A DNA stretch of 39,687 nt from Gymnopus androsaceus JB14. Its lineage: Eukaryota > Basidiomycota > Agaricomycetes > Agaricales > Omphalotaceae. The stretch is from assembly GCA_009733575.1 (NCBI GenBank), contig ML769768.1, positions 13,341 to 53,027 of the forward strand. Reading direction: 5' to 3'. A program made the position numbers and the translations under genes. Position 1 is the stretch's first letter, and the number at the start of each line of letters is the position of its first letter. Shown one piece after another: positions 1 through 9,541 of this stretch. The notes under the pieces are model-generated. The model saw only the letters and a list, made by a program, of their open reading frames with translations. It had not been told where the DNA came from and did not search any database.

Positions 1-128
1 TAATATAAAGTTTCACTGTCTCCTCTTGCAATGGATGAATGGACAAGAGCTATTGTAAGTAGCTCTTATTGACTCTTTCCAGTTTAATTCAACTTTGCAT
101 ACAGTACAGTGGTATGACTGACAAATTC

Positions 129-206
129 CATCAGCAAAAATGCTCTGCGCCTCAGATAGCCTAGGCAATCTAAGCTTCCTAGGCTTCCTAGGCTACCTCA
201 GGCTGC
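129..206. repeat. Half copy of CATCAGC MITE family
   Basis: The sequence begins CATCAGCAAAAATG, the same end as the complete copies at 2341, 5345, 15347 and 37464. It continues into CCTAGG-type motifs such as CTTCCTAGGCTACC that resemble the core of the 15347 copy. No opposite CTGATG end follows within several hundred bases, so this looks like a truncated copy. The right boundary is approximate. Confidence 0.45.
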
Positions 207-2338
207 AATAGACATGGGCATGAATGCCCATTCGAATGCATTTGACATTCGTGCTCCAAATCTAGACATTCACAATTGAGTGCACATTTGCAATATTGAA
301 TATTTTAGGCAAATATTCAAATGTATTCACAAATGTCAGAATAAATAAATACATACATTATTATACATAATATAAAACACTACTGATAGCTAAACATATA
401 AGTTCAAGTGCTAAGATATAAAGTGACCATGCCAAGGTCTGAACTCTAATGGACAGATGGTGTGTAAATCAGGGCCCGCCAGTTACAATACACACAGGGG
501 ACTAAAAACTGTTATGCCACCTTCAAATGGTTTGACAAGGTATACAGAAAAATCATTACTTAGATGTCTGGGCTTTATTAAGCTATTTAGTTGCATGCTG
601 AAGAAGGTATAACGATGTATAACATTAATGGTGTTGCAGAGTGATAGAAAATTTTGAGCTTCGTCAACGACAAAACCTGTTAGACGATTACTCGAAGGAT
701 TCACCATACGGCAAAGTATCACCAAGAACGTGAATCATTAAAATACGATTGAAGTAGTACTTATTCATGCAACATGTGAAAGGTAGTTTACCCATCAAGA
801 GCATTTCGTCTAAATCACGATGATATTGTTGAAGTGCAATTTACAATGAGACGAAATTATCAGATGTCAGCCCAAAAAACCTATCGCCAAATAGTACTTC
901 AGACTCATCGTTGCCCATGTCTATGAGACTGCAAGATGTGTGAGAATCCATAGCTGTCCACAAGATAAACAGGTCATAGAATGCTAAGGAGGTGATCGAG
1001 ACTTGAGAAGAAACTACTGCTATTATGCAGTACAAAGTTGCACGATCTCAAGTTGCAAAATGGCCACAATTACTTCATTGGATAATCCAAAGGAACAGAC
1101 TATGGCCATACCCCGTATTTTGCCAGTCACTGCAAAACTTCATTCACGATTTATATTCGCTCTCGAAGTGAACAATTCCACAAGGAGGGTCTGGGCCTCA
1201 TGCTCCAAATATCTACAGCCACAGTATCGACGCATTCGGTCGACCTGCGCATAGATAGTATGTGTCAAATAGAAGCCTATCAACTGCATTGTCGCGGCGT
1301 ATGGCTCACATCCAAGAGACGCCCAGGCTGGCAGTAACTAAATGTTGGTGCCGATCAAACCTATGGTAGAAACACCTAGCAAATTAGGTATCAGTGGTCG
1401 AGTCTAGTACCGGAGAGAGAGCTATTTCAACTGCAACCCGAAAAGAATAGTAAGTTACGCACCTCTGATATAAAGCGAGACATATTGCCTGTTCGCCCAG
1501 TGGTGTCATTGAACTCTATCGTTTCCACTTTAGGGAATTGCTGAATAAAACTTCCTTTAGAATCGAGCGTAAAACCTTCTTTTTTGGCGTGAGTCTAGAT
1601 TGAACTCCGGATAGCCACCGAAGGCGAGCATACTGTGCTCGCTAACATAATTTGTCATGACGAAGATCTGCATATAAGTCCGGGCTCGAAGGCTATGTCT
1701 TGCTGAATATTATTTGGTGGGGTAAAAACTATTGTTATTCAATAGTGAGCTTGAAGGAGCTCTTTATAGACTGTACAAGTTGTATCTCCACAGTCCACAG
1801 TACTACAGGGACTGCACATTACTGTGCAATGCTGCACTTTGGGCTGTGGCTGTGCCACTACATTTATAGTAATACTACCTACATGTAGTATCTAAGATAA
1901 CTCTCCACCAATAATAAATAATACCAAAATACTGGGCAAGTATGAGTTCTGGATAGCTCTGGCTTGCCATTCCAATACTTTATTGTCAGTTTCAGGATTG
2001 AGCCAAGCATAACTCATTTTGTAGTCATTGCCATATTGCTTTTTCAATAAAATCCATAGTCTATGGCCTTCTAAGTTCATGATGTCCATGTGCAGTGTCA
2101 TTATATTATCTGCAAGTCACACTGCATGTCAAGTCAATGTGTATACTACAGCTCGATGGGACTCCCAAACAAGTATCCATAATGAGTGACAATACCCATT
2201 TATCCAGGAGCCAGCAATGTATTGAGTGAAGTGCAGATACCCAGAAATCAGGAGCTGGAGCCGTTTGGGCCTGGATTTGGAATTAAGTCATATTATCTGT
2301 GTCACAGATTTTCCTATTTCATTATATCTTATCTATGA
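207..2338. other. Geneless AT-rich stretch
   Basis: I see no recognisable gene, RNA or transposon end here. The open frames are short (under 85 codons), overlap on both strands and have no family motifs. Around 210-340 there are repeated CATTCGAATGCATTT-like words, and around 1780-1860 there are short inverted words built on CTGCAC/GTGCAG. A minus-strand frame at 1892-2101 (69 codons) has protein-like composition, but I could not assign it. Confidence 0.5.
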
Positions 2339-2340
2339 CA

Positions 2341-2495
2341 CATCAGCAAAAACTGTTTTGGGCCCAGGAGGATCTAAGGTCACCTAGTCCGTTTAGGCAA
2401 CCTGAGGTATCCTAGTTGGCCCAGGATGCCCCAGGTTGCCTAAGAGGACTAGGTGACATTAGATCCTCCTGGGCCCAAAACAGTTTTTTCTGATG
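2341..2495. mobile_element. CATCAGC MITE, near-perfect hairpin
   Basis: This is a 155-bp palindromic element. The left end CATCAGCAAAAACTGTTTTG is repeated inverted at the right end (CAGTTTTTTCTGATG). The match continues through GGGCCCAGGAGGATCTAA into the core, so nearly the whole element can fold as one hairpin. It is flanked by CA on both sides (2339-2340 and 2496-2497), a likely 2-bp target duplication. It is non-coding. The core carries CCTAGG/CCAGG words shared with the copies at 129 and 15347. Confidence 0.85.
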
Positions 2496-2497
2496 CA

Positions 2498-4204
2498 TAT
2501 CTTATTACATATCTTGACATAGTGTATTATTTTGACACTTTTTATCATCTGGTATAGATGTACATATGCTTCTGAGCTACTTTATCAAACCCTTGCAGGG
2601 TTACTCAACCCTTGTAGAGATTTTATCTCCATCCTAACATGGTTGATCCACCCTTTCAGGGATACTTGCAGTATCATAGGTCCTAGATAGTGACTGGGGT
2701 CCAGCACCTTTGTATATAAGTAGACTGGTCTGAGTTCAAAGACCTTAGACTCAATAACATCTTCATTCTCTTCATACAAACACTTCTCTTTCTATACACT
2801 CAGCTTAACCTTTGTTGCCAACCTCAAATCCATAACAGGTGAGTTAGGGATTTGTGATAATCTGTATGAAGAATAGAACAAACTGAGTTTGAACAAGAAA
2901 AGATCCCCCATTGAAAGTAAAATAGTGAAGACAGTGGCCAGAAACTCAGCTTCTGTTTGAGGAAACACATGTACAGGAGTCAATACAGTAGTCAAATTTT
3001 GCTCGTGGCATAGGGTGCCTGAGGCATGAGCCAAGATACAGAATGCAAAATATGCATGTTGAAGATTACAGCCAGAAGCAATAAAAATAATAATAATAAA
3101 CTGCGTTATGCAGATATATCATATGAAATGCATGGTATTGCATGAACAGAATTAGTGTGAAATTGAAGCATGAAGGATATGCATTGAGGCACATGCATAT
3201 GCATAGTGCAAGGTGCAGAAACTGGCAATGCAAGTTGGATTTTTATGGGAAGTTAGAGCAAGAATGCAATCAGAAGTAGATATGAGCAGAGCTTTCTAAT
3301 TTAACATACAACATGGGAGAACAAAAGCAAAAGCTAGGAAAATCAAACATAAAATGTGTTCCCAGTCTATGCATCTGAGAAGAAATGCATTAAATATGAG
3401 ATGCATAAGATGCAAAATGAAACTAGCAGATGAAATAATAATACATGCTGGGTCCGCTGTGGATGACATGATGCTGTGGCCTGTCGAAATATAAAATTAG
3501 AAGAGATACATAGAGAATTGCTATTGGAATTGGATTCCTAGCCAAGGTTACTACAGTATCACATTGAAGAGATGCAAATGGGTGTTTTGGGCAGATGGAA
3601 AATGCATGTATGCTGCCCAAGGATCATTGTTAGATGCAATGAGAAAATGAAACTGAAGATGAAGTTCAGCTCTCTGGACAATGCTAGTTTGAATGCAGAT
3701 TTGTTGCATGAGAATAGAAACTGAGATGAGATGAAACCAGAGACAAATGGACAAATGTACCACAAATGCTGGAATTTCCAATGAATGAGAGAGTAGTATC
3801 CCTGAAAGGGCTGGATGCAAACTAGCTAAATGTGAGATGAGAGTAAACAATGAAGATCAGGATGTGAGAGTGGAGCCAGGATATCTGTCTGACTCCAAAT
3901 TGATGCTGGAGCTTCCAATAGATGACAATGCTTAGAGGCAAGAAGAAAAGGCAGTTGAAACAATGACCGGAACCAAGGGGGTCCGGGCCGCAAAATCCCG
4001 TACCGGGGGTAGGTAGGGTGGGTCCATTGCGAGGCTCAAAAAATATTTTTTTGACTGACCCTCAAAATACATTTTTGTGATGTCAAAATGAGTCAAATAA
4101 GCCCAAGAAGTGCCTGAAAAGTATATTCAGACCAGCTACATTGTATAGGGTGAGTATATACCTTTTTGTTGCCTTTTTAGGTCATTTCATGAGTGCTTAC
4201 AGTT
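2498..4204. other. Geneless stretch, ATGCAT-rich
   Basis: No gene is supported. Between 2590 and 2840 there is a block with TATATAAG at about 2713 followed by a CT-rich tract and CATAACA at about 2832. It could be a decayed solo LTR, but I cannot find a second copy. From about 3040 to 3850 the plus strand is purine-rich with many ATGCAT/GATGCA words and no reading frame of note. Confidence 0.4.
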
Positions 4205-4823
4205 CTGGACCTTAGTGATGTGCCGGCTGGGGCTCAGAGCCCTTGAGCCCTCTGAGCCGGGCCTAATTGAGCCGGAACTGGCCCAGCCGTCTCTAGGCCT
4301 CAGGAGGGCTCAAGGCCTGGCTCAGATTTTTGAAAGCCCTGAGCCGGGTCTTGGGCCAGGGCTCAGAGCACTTTATTTTACCAACATAATGCATGGAATT
4401 TTGCTTAAATTTTACTACATTTTGTGAAACACAGAATTTTACACCATTTTATAACACTATTCTAAGGAAGAAGAAGCTTTATCCTGCTGTCAAATGTCAT
4501 GTAAGTGGTTGTAAATGGTCATAAATCTTATCACATTGCATTCTCTGGTTGCATTTGAGGTTGTACTGATGTTCACAATGGACTTCATGCTTGGTTATAT
4601 GATTTACACTAAACTAATATTGAATGTGACATTTTTTATGGATAAAAAATGGCATTTCATATATGTACCTTGAGCCGGGGCCTGAGCCTGAGCCGGGCCC
4701 TAGCCGAGCCCCAGCCGCCATGTAGGGCCCGGCTCAACATTTTGATCAGCCCTGGCCGGGGCTATCTGAGCCGTGGCCGGGGCTTTTGAGCCGGGCCCCA
4801 GCTGGCACATCACTACTGGATCT
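4205..4823. mobile_element. hAT-type MITE with 8-bp target duplication
   Basis: The element occupies 4213-4815 (603 bp). Its ends are TAGTGATGTGCCGGCTGGGG and the inverse of TAGTGATGTGCCAGCTGGGG, i.e. about 20-bp terminal inverted repeats with one mismatch. The flanks are CTGGACCT (4205-4212) and CTGGATCT (4816-4823), an 8-bp duplication differing by one C/T transition. Eight-base duplications and TAGTG-like ends are typical of the hAT superfamily. Subterminal regions are packed with GAGCCGGGCC-type words in both orientations, while the middle is AT-rich. No transposase is encoded, so it would depend on an enzyme supplied elsewhere. Confidence 0.85.
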
Positions 4824-5344
4824 TGACTAATATATTTTGAGATATACAAGCTTGCTTGACCCGTGCCTATGGCACGGGCGGAGGTCCTCAGGGTATTATT
4901 TTTAATAATAATATTTAGATTTTTTCAGTTAGTTCCAGATGAGCATATGGGAGAAAATTTATGAAGATTGAATGGAATGAAATGAAATTTATGAGTAAAA
5001 ATATGCTGGACAGGAGCTTGTACTGTAAGGGTTTCTCCCTTACACTCACTTCCACTGACATCCTGCTTGAAGTTGTCTCACTCACCCCATAATACATATC
5101 CATACATATATGTTTTGTTGCCCTGCATCGGGCCCTCAAAGTTCAAGGATTAACTTTTACATACATATATTAAGGCATGTCAGATTAACTACTCCCTTAC
5201 TTTTCTTGAATTAGTTCTAACCAAAAATTCAAAACAACTTCTCTCAACTGTCTGTTGGAGCCAGAGTCAGTGGATGTCTGAAGTAGAGACTTTAATCCAG
5301 TGTTTTGCTCAGAGCAGCACCACCCATAGTATTTTCATAAACTA
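4824..5344. other. Geneless stretch with duplicated words
   Basis: No gene is supported. At 4858-4880 there is a GC-rich palindrome, CCCGTGCC-TAT-GGCACGGG. The block near 5125-5160 (CCCTCAAAGTTCAAGGATTAAC) recurs diverged near 5868-5895. The block near 5307-5340 (AGCAGCACCACCCATAGTAT) recurs near 5567-5600. Confidence 0.5.
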
Positions 5345-5524
5345 CATCAGCAAAACCTGTATTTTTGCTGGAGGTCTCCAGAGATCTCTGGAGCTTGACA
5401 GCTGTCAAAAAAAACTATCAATTTTCTCCAGAAATCTCCAGAGGTCTCTGGAATAGGGTACCTTGCTCCAGAGATGTCCCGAATGAATGGGGTTTCTCCA
5501 GCGAAAATATGGGTTTTGCTGATG
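5345..5524. mobile_element. CATCAGC MITE with CTCCAGAG core
   Basis: This is a 180-bp element with ends CATCAGCAAAACCTGTATTT and, inverted, CATCAGCAAAACCCATATTT. The core is made of repeated CTCCAGAGATCTCTGG-type words and is unrelated to the cores of the other copies. It sits in ACTA/CTACAG. The diverged duplicate at about 5567-5612 lacks the insertion and reads AAACTACAGTAT, which indicates a CTA duplication at this copy. It is non-coding. Confidence 0.8.
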
Positions 5525-6422
5525 CTACAGCATAGTAAATCTGCACATGCCAGTGAAGTTTGCTCAGGGCAGCACCACCCATAGTATTTCTATAAAACTA
5601 CAGTATAAATCTGGAGCTCAGATTGTGGTGCCAGCTGCGATGGCTATTGCATGGAGCTTATGCCTGTAGTGTCAATGAAATGTAACTCTCCCACCATCTA
5701 TGGTATGGTAAATGACAGGTCCCATTCTGTCTTGGCCTTCAATGATGATATGGAAACCTGGTATGGTCAGGGTCCTACTATCTAATAACATGGCTGTGTT
5801 TTAGATGGTTGTGACTGTACATGGGTATGGTGGTAGGCCCTACATCTCATCACTCTGCATCCAGCCCTTGAAGGTCAAGGATTAACTTGTATGTGTATAT
5901 ATTACAGCTGTTTGCATATCTAATGATAGTAAATCAATCTGAACAGAATGATTCTGTTTACAATTACTTAGAAATATTCACAATTTTGCCCCTTGGAAAA
6001 TTGGATATAGTTCTGACCTAAAAATAGTGAAAGTTCTGAGTCATTTCTAACCAGAAGATATCTTGCAAGATTGACAACAACATTGCATTAGCAAACAGCT
6101 GTAAGGGTTTCGTCTCATGTTGGATTACCTACTTACATTACTTTTATTGGCTCCTTAGTTAGTTACTTAAACTCATGTACTTGCAGTCTATCTTGTTGTA
6201 TCAATCCTTAGTTTACTTCAAACATTTCTCTCTAACAAAACTTCCCAATATACTTTCATTTCTGAATCCATTATCCCAATGGAATAAGCATCAGAAAATA
6301 TATCATGATGTATATATTACACACTAATAAGTAGCACCTAAGCATGTTCATCCATCTCCAGAAACTGCATAAATTTGAAGGTCAGATTGTGGCGCCAGCT
6401 GCGACGGCCACTGCATGGAGCT
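5525..6422. repeat. Diverged duplicated segments, including an empty site
   Basis: The stretch has no gene. The segment at about 5617-5675 (CAGATTGTGGTGCCAGCTGC, then GGAGCTTATGCCTG) is a diverged copy of the sequence split by the Tc1 element: CAGATTGTGGCGCCAGCTGC..GGAGCTTA before it (6382-6424) and TATGCCTGCGG after it (21706 onward). It therefore shows the pre-insertion state with a single TA. The rest is AT-rich and anonymous. Confidence 0.6.
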
Positions 6423-6424
6423 TA

Positions 6425-6634
6425 CAGTGGGTCAAAAAATTGTCCACATGTTTGACACTTTTGTAAAGATCCAGGATTTTCAAGATAGATATTATATATA
6501 TCAAAAAGTGATCAGTGAGGACTGAAGAGCCCTGGATCCTGGCTCCATTTACATATCTAGTTTGCCTTGTTTGGATCAAAACTCACTGAGATATAAGCAA
6601 TTCAATTCAATGATCTATGTGGACAATTTTTTGA
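6425..6634 (+). repeat. Tc1 left terminal inverted repeat
   Basis: This 210-bp repeat matches, inverted and with few differences, 21496-21705. It contains the 17-mer TCAAAAAATTGTCCACA at 6432-6448 and the same 17-mer in inverse orientation at 6618-6634, so each terminal repeat has its own inverted ends. Such 17-mers are candidate transposase-binding sites. Confidence 0.9.
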
Positions 6635-6794
6635 GTTTGTATTGTAATAACTTTGCTCCACAATTGTGAGCCTTCATCAATGACATCATGACTCAGACTG
6701 TATGGTGATGTCATATAGACATCATAATGATATCATACAAGCTATCTGACATATATATAAACATATCTCACTGATTTATGGTTCTAACGAAATT

Positions 6795-7270
6795 ATGAGA
6801 CCTCTCACACCCTCTCAGAAAGACAATGTCCTTTCTCTGCTCCACACTAGAGCTTCTACCAGGGAAATCTCTGCTCAAACAGGTGTATCCATGTCAAAGA
6901 TTGCTTCTTTGGCAAAAGAAGCACTCCCAGACAAGGAGAGCCATCCAGCAGGCTGCCCTAGAAAGCTCTCTACTACTGATGAAAATGCTGTCATCAAACA
7001 AATCTCCACTGGCAGGGCCAAGAATGTGGCACAGGTGGCCAAAAGCATTAATCCACTCCTCCCCCATCCAGTCTCTACTCAGACCATCAGAAATACCCTT
7101 CACAAAGCCAATGTACAACCTCACAAAAAGCAGAAAAAGCCCAAGCTCACCCCTGGTCACAGGAAAGCTTGTTTGGCATTTGCTCAGAAGTATCTGGAAT
7201 GGACTGTAGATGATTGGAAGAGGGTTTTTTGGTCAGATGAGACCAAAAGCAATAGATACAGGTCAGATGG
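6795..7270 (+). pseudogene. Tc1 transposase, 5' half
   Basis: This is the N-terminal 158-159 residues of a DDE transposase that would cut and paste the element by binding its terminal repeats in the nucleus. Residues 1-60 form a helix-turn-helix region (STREISAQTGVSMSKIASLA) followed by GCPRKLS, a variant of the GRPR hook seen between the two DNA-binding subdomains of Tc1 enzymes. A second HTH lies around 62-105 and the RNase-H-fold domain starts near 120. The first catalytic aspartate is D148 in FWSDETK. The frame starts at the ATG at 6795, 160 bp inside the left repeat. It is open to codon 158, where the chromovirus interrupts it after RYRSDG. The 3' half follows at 20928. Confidence 0.92.
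7266..7270 (+). repeat. Target duplication GATGG, left copy
   Basis: GATGG directly precedes the left LTR and is repeated at 20923-20927 directly after the right LTR. The transposase frame reads on from the right copy into QQYVWGRKG, so the junction is exact. A 5-bp duplication is standard for Gypsy integrases. Confidence 0.93.
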
Positions 7271-7423
7271 TGTAAGACTGGGGTCGACGGTCTTGGAGAA
7301 AGATACTAGAAGTAGCTTTGTAGCCTTAGTATAAAAGGCGGGCGAGATCTGCAATCGAATATGTGTGCGGGTGAGTTAGTCGAAGACTAGTAGTGAGAAG
7401 CGGGTGGATTGGGAATGCCAAAG
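7271..7423 (-). repeat. Chromovirus 3' LTR, truncated
   Basis: These 153 bp match 20371-20523 with five differences and no gaps. The match stops abruptly after GCCAAAG, leaving about 400 bp (U3 and R in element orientation) missing. All five differences are C/T or G/A at CpG sites. Its outer end TGTAAGAC abuts the GATGG duplication. Confidence 0.88.
7330..7338 (+). promoter_or_regulatory. TATA box in LTR facing the antisense gene
   Basis: TATAAAAGG lies on the plus strand, about 85 bp upstream of the ATG at 7415 and pointing into the antisense gene. It is opposite to gag-pol transcription. The same sequence is at 20430-20438 in the right LTR, where it would point outwards into flanking DNA. 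Promoter activity is inferred from the sequence only. Confidence 0.5.
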
Positions 7424-9090
7424 GTCCCTGTCGGAACAACCTTCCCCTTCCTCCCCCCCTTCTCCTCGTCCAGCTACTGCTCCTACTTCCCCCCCGTTTC
7501 TTGGCAGGCTGCGAGCTCTGCGGAAATCGATGAGGGGTTGAAGTCCGTTTTTCAACTTGGTGGCCACTCTTTCGATATCGATGCCTCTGATGTCGCGTGG
7601 CGTGGAATTGCTCGACGGTTGAATCGTTGTGCCCGTTGTGAACGGAAAGGAGTGGTGTGTAGTGGTTCAAGTGGCACCGATTTGGTGTGCGACACTTGTC
7701 AGCGGGCCCACAAGGGTTGCTCGCTTGGCATTGCTTATCGATATTGGTTGTTTGCCAAGTTCGTATTTCGTTTCTCTGTTGTCCTCGCGTTCTCAGTTTG
7801 CACTTCAGTCGATTCGGTGCTCCCCTCTCCTGGGCCAGGCGGGAGTTCGATTCTTGGATGCCGAATTTGAATTCCCGTTCGTACAATTCGTACCGCCAGT
7901 CCCCCTCCTTTTTTACCAGTCTGGAGGAGGCCATCCGACATGTTGCTCGTTCCGCTGACCCCCCTCCTCCCTCTGCGGGGCGTGTTGGTCCTCCGGGTCG
8001 TGGTCGTATCGTTAAATCGTCGACCTCCCAGTCGTCTCCATCTCGATCGCATGGTCTCGTAAGCCCCCTCGGTTCCCCTTATGAGCCCCGTGCTCCTGGG
8101 TCCCGAACCTCTCCCTGCAAATTAGCTAATACTGCTCAAGTTGTGGTGGCCAAGCCTTCCCTCGATTCATCATCCTCTACTCCTGGCCCTTCCACTCTTC
8201 CCCCCGACGGGGTACGCATTGTTCGTGGTCCAACGATCCGAATTCCTCCTCCCGCCCAACGTCCCATTCCTGTTGTTCCCCCTCCACCCTCTTTTGTCCC
8301 CTTACGAGTCGGCGACACGATCATCCCTCCCGGATCGGATCTGGCTCGTGAGCTGGAAGCTTTTGAGGCCACGGAGGCTCCGATTGCTGCCGCGAGCAAG
8401 GCCCGTTTCTTTAAAGAACAGGAGGATGCTCGTCGTGCTGCAGCTGAAACTAAGCGTTGTTTAGAAGCAGAGCAACAGCGTCGAGAGCAACGGTTAGTTA
8501 AGGAGCATTGGGAGGGTGATATGCGGGAGCGGGAGCGAACTGAGAAAGATGCTCGCCGACAGCAAAGAGGTTTGGGAGTCCCTCAACGACCACAACGTCA
8601 AGCTGGGTCCTCGACATCGCGTAGCTTGAATTTACAAACAGCGAAGTCGCGTTTGAAGACCTGTGATGAGGATAACGAGGGTAGAGTGGTGGTCACTCCG
8701 CAGGGGCCAGCTCCCACTCCTACAGTGGTCCTTTCTGGTGGTGACCCCCCGACCTCGTCTTCCGTTCCTTGAAAAACTCCCTCTCCGCCTCCTGCAACCG
8801 ATCCTACTTTCCTTCCTCCACCCATTCCGTCACCTTCCCCTTCCATCCATTTCCCTAGCTTTTCTCCCCTTGTTATCCCTCCCGCCAATCTTCCTGACCG
8901 TTGGTCCCCTGTCCCTCGTCGGACGTGGTCTCCTAGGGATGTTGAGCGTCCCGGGCTGGATGGAGATGCTTACCATCGGGCTCATGTGGCCATTGCTTCG
9001 GGTGGCGACCCTGCTGTAGCTGATCTTCGGGACACGTATGGTGACAGCCATCGGCTGGATCTCCCACATCTGGCTCGTTGGGAACCATTG

Positions 9091-9150
9091 GTAAGATGTC
9101 CCTCTCTCTTTGGTCCGACTTTTTTGTTCTCATCTTTCATCTCCTTCTAG
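9091..9150 (+). other. Intron of antisense gene (60 nt)
   Basis: The donor is GTAAGA and the acceptor TTCTAG after a pyrimidine-rich tract. Removal joins GAACCATTG to CCACCTATG in phase 0 and connects two long open frames. On the minus strand this segment would make no sense as an intron, which supports plus-strand transcription. Confidence 0.8.
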
Positions 9151-9480
9151 CCACCTATGCCTATCCTTCGAAACCACGACGTTGGATCACTCCAACAGGA
9201 GTTGTTAGACATGCAAAGGCGTCTCAACTCAACCCAGCTGGACCTCGAGACTGAGAGGGCCCGCAACCGAATGGCCGATGTACAGACGCGACACTTGGAA
9301 GCTCAACTTGTTGACCTTCGTCGTATGAACTCGGAGCAAGAGTGGATGATGAAGAACCGTCAGGTGGAGTACGAGTTGCTCCAGAGCGAAGTGAGAACTT
9401 TGGCGGACAGTGCTGCAGCTTCCGCTGCTAGTGCTGCTCAGGCGAAGGCCTACAAGGCTTTGGTGGTACCTGGTTACCCC

Positions 9481-9541
9481 GTATGTTCTCCCTTTCTCCC
9501 TCCTAGTGAATTTTCGTTCATCTTTTCCTTTTCCTTTCTAG
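9481..9541 (+). other. Intron of antisense gene (61 nt)
   Basis: The donor is GTATGT and the acceptor TTTCTAG after a long CT tract. Removal joins GGTTACCCC to GATCCCGCG in phase 0 and keeps the coiled-coil frame open on both sides. Confidence 0.8.

Noticed and set aside
2590..2840. Solo copia-like LTR
   Set aside because: TATATAAG, a CT-rich stretch and an ACA end are suggestive, but there is no second copy, no target duplication and no clear TG start.
3551..3850. 99-codon minus-strand frame
   Set aside because: It is low complexity from GATGCA-rich DNA and is overlapped by equal-sized frames.
7430..7475. TGTCGGAACAACC followed by a pyrimidine tract, as the start of a second LTR element
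   Set aside because: No matching right end or second LTR exists. The tract better fits exon sequence or the remains of the polypurine tract of the chromovirus.
7326..7934. 202-codon minus-strand frame beside the left LTR
   Set aside because: It runs antisense to the spliced cargo gene, is Arg/Ser/Gly-rich, has no motif and is a shadow of plus-strand coding.
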